Below, one piece after another: positions 33,444 through 35,346 of a DNA stretch of 35,346 nucleotides. Under the pieces are notes generated by a model. That model was given only the letters and a program-made list of their open reading frames with translations, had not been told where the DNA came from and ran no database searches. Source of the DNA: Collinsella sp. (GTDB lineage Bacteria > Actinomycetota > Coriobacteriia > Coriobacteriales > Coriobacteriaceae); contig JAGZQO010000034.1 in assembly GCA_018382125.1 (NCBI GenBank), positions 1 through 35,346 of the forward strand. The letters are read 5' to 3'. Numbering within the stretch: position 1 is the stretch's first letter; the number at the start of each line of letters is the position of its first letter. The position numbers and the translations under genes were made by a program.

Positions 33444-34256
33444 GTGAAGCAGTACACGAGGAGAGAGGCGCTCAAGCTATTCGGTATCGGGACGGTTGCC
33501 GTCGCGGGCCTTGGGCTGACCGGCTGCAACGGCTTAGGCGAAGGCACGGGCGGCGGCGCTCAGAAGTCGAGCGAGCCCATGCCGGCGTCTCGGGCATTCG
33601 CTCAAGCGAGTGTTTGGCTGGAGTACAACAGCCCGAAGGACGGAATCGGAAAGGATGTATCGATATATAGATTCCTCTTCTTTGACGGGAAGGGCAACGT
33701 CACCACCTACTTACCCGCAGACGCCAGGTTCCGCGACCTGAAGGGGCTTTCCGGCGAGGAGATCGTCAAGTTTGCCACGAAGCAGGACAAAGCTAGGTTC
33801 GAAGCCGAAAAGAAACATGCCATCGAGAACGCGAACGAGGATGTCGAGAATTATCAAAATCTGGATTCCTCGTTCGCCGAAACCTTAGAACTTGCCAAGC
33901 AGGTCCTCGCGTTTGAGGAAGCTGCTCAATATTCGAAGCCCAAAGCACACCCCTACACGCTTGAGCTTGAAACCGATGAGTCGGGCAATTCGACGGCAAG
34001 CGAGAAGCTCCGCTTCAAAGCGAGGAGCTTCGTATGCAGCGACATCACCGCATACAACGTCATGGAAAACAATGTCGAGATCCCCAAGAGCGCCATCGAA
34101 ACCTACGACGACGATATCGAACTCGGTTCTGCGACCACCGCGACCGTCTACAACACCACTTTCGCGGGATATGCGGGCTTGGTGACCGTGGTGAATGAGG
34201 GATTTTCGGGCTTCACGTGGGACACCCCCGATACCGAAGGGATAGAGGTGGACTAG
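33444..34256 (+). CDS. Tat-exported lipoprotein of unknown function
   Basis: 270 aa. The N-terminus has a twin-arginine motif in TRREALKLFGIG, a mild hydrophobic stretch, and the lipobox LTGC (Cys28). The mature part has SVWLEYNSPKDG...IYRFLFFDGKGNVTTY, a helical, Lys/Glu-rich middle (~110-150) and a beta-rich end (KLRFKARSFVCSDITAYNVME). No known family recognised. AAAAGGAG precedes the ATG. It lies between the PGDY protein and the intact two-TM paralogue on the same strand. Stop is TAG. Confidence 0.75.
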   Translation: MKQYTRREALKLFGIGTVAVAGLGLTGCNGLGEGTGGGAQKSSEPMPASRAFAQASVWLEYNSPKDGIGKDVSIYRFLFFDGKGNVTTYLPADARFRDLKGLSGEEIVKFATKQDKARFEAEKKHAIENANEDVENYQNLDSSFAETLELAKQVLAFEEAAQYSKPKAHPYTLELETDESGNSTASEKLRFKARSFVCSDITAYNVMENNVEIPKSAIETYDDDIELGSATTATVYNTTFAGYAGLVTVVNEGFSGFTWDTPDTEGIEVD

Positions 34257-34268
34257 GCAATCGATACG

Positions 34269-34307
34269 CACGGATATAGCCCGATTGCAGCTCGGGCTAT
34301 ATCCGTG
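34269..34307 (+). other. 16-bp perfect hairpin before the second two-TM gene
   Basis: CACGGATATAGCCCGA (34269-34284), a 7-base loop, and the exact complement (34292-34307). It lies 12 bases after one stop and 18 before the next start. No T-run. A similarly placed hairpin precedes paralogue 1. Confidence 0.6.
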
Positions 34308-34325
34308 AAATAGAAAGGAGCGAAC

Positions 34326-35114
34326 ATGGAGGAACAGGCAAGTCTGTTGCCAGGCGTTGCCACGGCGCACGATTTGATGCATAGGGTGGTTGACCTTCAG
34401 CAACGCATCAACCAGCTCACCACTCAGTTTGCCACCAAGACGGAAAAGAAGACTAAAAGGCACCCCGTCCTCTACGCAATCGGGGGCTTCCTTATCGCGT
34501 TCACGCTTATCACGAGCACGCCACTTAAGGTGATAACGTTTCTCCCCACCCTTCCGCTCTTCTCGATGGGAGGCTCGGAGCTTCAATTGGCGGTCTGGAA
34601 TATCGTGAACCTCATCGTCTCAGCTATCATCGGTGCGATTCTATACAAGGTCATAGCGAAGACGGCGGACAAAAGCCGCTCCCAGAAAAATGCCGCGATT
34701 GACCAAAGCAACCAACAAGTTGAAGCCAACAACCAGGCCCTGGCCCAGAGCATCGAGCAAACCAAGCAGGAGATTTTCGCCGTACAGCAGCAATGGGCTT
34801 CGCAGGTCGCCCCGTGGTACCCCATGGATTACGACAGCATCGAAGCCGTGGATTTCTTCCTTGCTGCCGTGCGCAACCATCGCGCCACCACCGTACAGGA
34901 GATGGTCAACCTCTACGAGACCGAGATGCACCAGCGCCGCATGGAAGCGGGCCAGCAGCAGATTCTCAACCAGCAGCGCATCGGCAACATGCTGCAAATA
35001 GGCAACCTGTTCATGCAGGGGCAGATTCTCAATCAGGCTCAGCAGATTAACGCGAACACCGCCAGTGCGAGCGGCAACCTCGACTGGATGGCTCGCGCGA
35101 TGGGAAAGCGCTAA
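34326..35114 (+). CDS. two-TM coiled-coil membrane protein, intact paralogue 2
   Basis: 262 aa, family not recognised. N-terminal heptad-like segment (AHDLMHRVVDLQQRINQLTTQFATKTEKKTKRHP), two hydrophobic segments (~46-68 and ~86-112), then a long Gln/Asn-rich helical tail (SNQQVEANNQALAQSIEQTKQEIFAVQQQW), the block YPMDYDSIEAVDFFLAAVRNHRATTVQEMVNLYETEMHQRRMEAGQQ, and NMLQIGNLFMQGQILNQAQQ. The middle block resembles one I associate with uncharacterised membrane proteins of Gram-positive bacteria. AAAGGAG precedes the ATG. It is the full-length reference for the interrupted copy at 30135. Stop is TAA. Confidence 0.8.
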   Translation: MEEQASLLPGVATAHDLMHRVVDLQQRINQLTTQFATKTEKKTKRHPVLYAIGGFLIAFTLITSTPLKVITFLPTLPLFSMGGSELQLAVWNIVNLIVSAIIGAILYKVIAKTADKSRSQKNAAIDQSNQQVEANNQALAQSIEQTKQEIFAVQQQWASQVAPWYPMDYDSIEAVDFFLAAVRNHRATTVQEMVNLYETEMHQRRMEAGQQQILNQQRIGNMLQIGNLFMQGQILNQAQQINANTASASGNLDWMARAMGKR

Positions 35115-35177
35115 GTAATGACGCGGTTGACATAACGAGGTAACTCGAAACCACCATGAAAGAAAGGGGGATGGATA

Positions 35178-35346
35178 ATGAACGGATTATCCCAGTGGGC
35201 GCGCTCGCATAAGCCCCATGTCGCAGCGATAGCCGTTGCGATCGTTGTTGCGATCGTTGTTGCGATAGCCGTGGCAAGTGGAGCGTTCGCAACGTCCGAG
35301 CAACAACCAGAACAGCAGGAGTCAAGAACTGTCGATGTGACCCTCA
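35178..35346 (+). CDS. membrane-anchored protein, 5' part only (runs off right edge)
   Basis: ATG behind AAAGGGGG opens a frame to the window edge (56 codons). A basic start (MNGLSQWARSHKP) and a long Val/Ile/Ala helix (HVAAIAVAIVVAIVVAIAVASGAF) are followed by an outside stretch SEQQPEQQESRTVDVTL. The helix is built on a near-exact 12-base repeat (GTTGCGATCGTT). The SRTVDVTL start recalls the first strand of the PGDY domain in its neighbours, so it may be a third member; the rest is not visible. Confidence 0.6.
   Translation, partial: MNGLSQWARSHKPHVAAIAVAIVVAIVVAIAVASGAFATSEQQPEQQESRTVDVTL

Overview
The window is about 35 kb of high-GC DNA that reads as a Coriobacteriia chromosome, most likely Collinsella or a close relative. 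The evidence is the actinobacterial gene order prfA-prmC-tsaC-(glpK-upp)-atp operon-murA, the GC-rich codon choice, frequent GTG and TTG starts, and gut-anaerobe functions (peptidase T, M20 peptidase, polar amino-acid ABC transporter). The genus is inferred from gene order and protein character, not from a database search.

Layout. At 0.2-3.1 kb on the minus strand are a phosphoglucomutase/phosphomannomutase, a homocysteine S-methyltransferase and a DtxR/MntR metalloregulator. The regulator is divergent from plus-strand pepT (3.2-4.4 kb) across an 18-bp palindrome. From 4.7 to 21.2 kb everything is on the minus strand: LCP cell-wall protein, murA, the complete F-type ATP synthase operon (atpI-B-E-F-H-A-G-D-C), upp, glpK, tsaC, a hicAB toxin-antitoxin pair, prmC and prfA. 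From 21.5 to 27.9 kb, also minus, are an M20 peptidase with an amino-acid ABC transporter, an aldose 1-epimerase-like gene and a membrane-anchored protein with a 'PGDY' domain. A plus-strand MFS transporter follows at 28.2-29.4 kb. After it, a low-molecular-weight tyrosine phosphatase gene is cut off after 12 codons, inside its catalytic loop, and an accessory segment runs to the right edge.

The accessory segment (29.5-35.3 kb) encodes an XRE-type regulator with a palindromic operator and a run of plus-strand envelope proteins: two paralogous two-TM coiled-coil proteins (the first interrupted by TAG), an LPxTG-anchored leucine-rich-repeat protein, a membrane-anchored PGDY-domain protein, a Tat lipoprotein and the start of another membrane-anchored protein. 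I recognise no named system here. It is my best candidate for an undescribed cell-surface cassette.

The most striking defect is in prfA (release factor 1). Its last ~45 codons are missing and replaced in frame by a structured dispersed repeat. Yet TAG, which RF1 must read, is the commonest stop codon in the window: 18 of 34 genes by my reading, against 15 TAA and only prfA itself ending TGA. The window also carries several families of dispersed palindromic repeats whose arms covary between copies.
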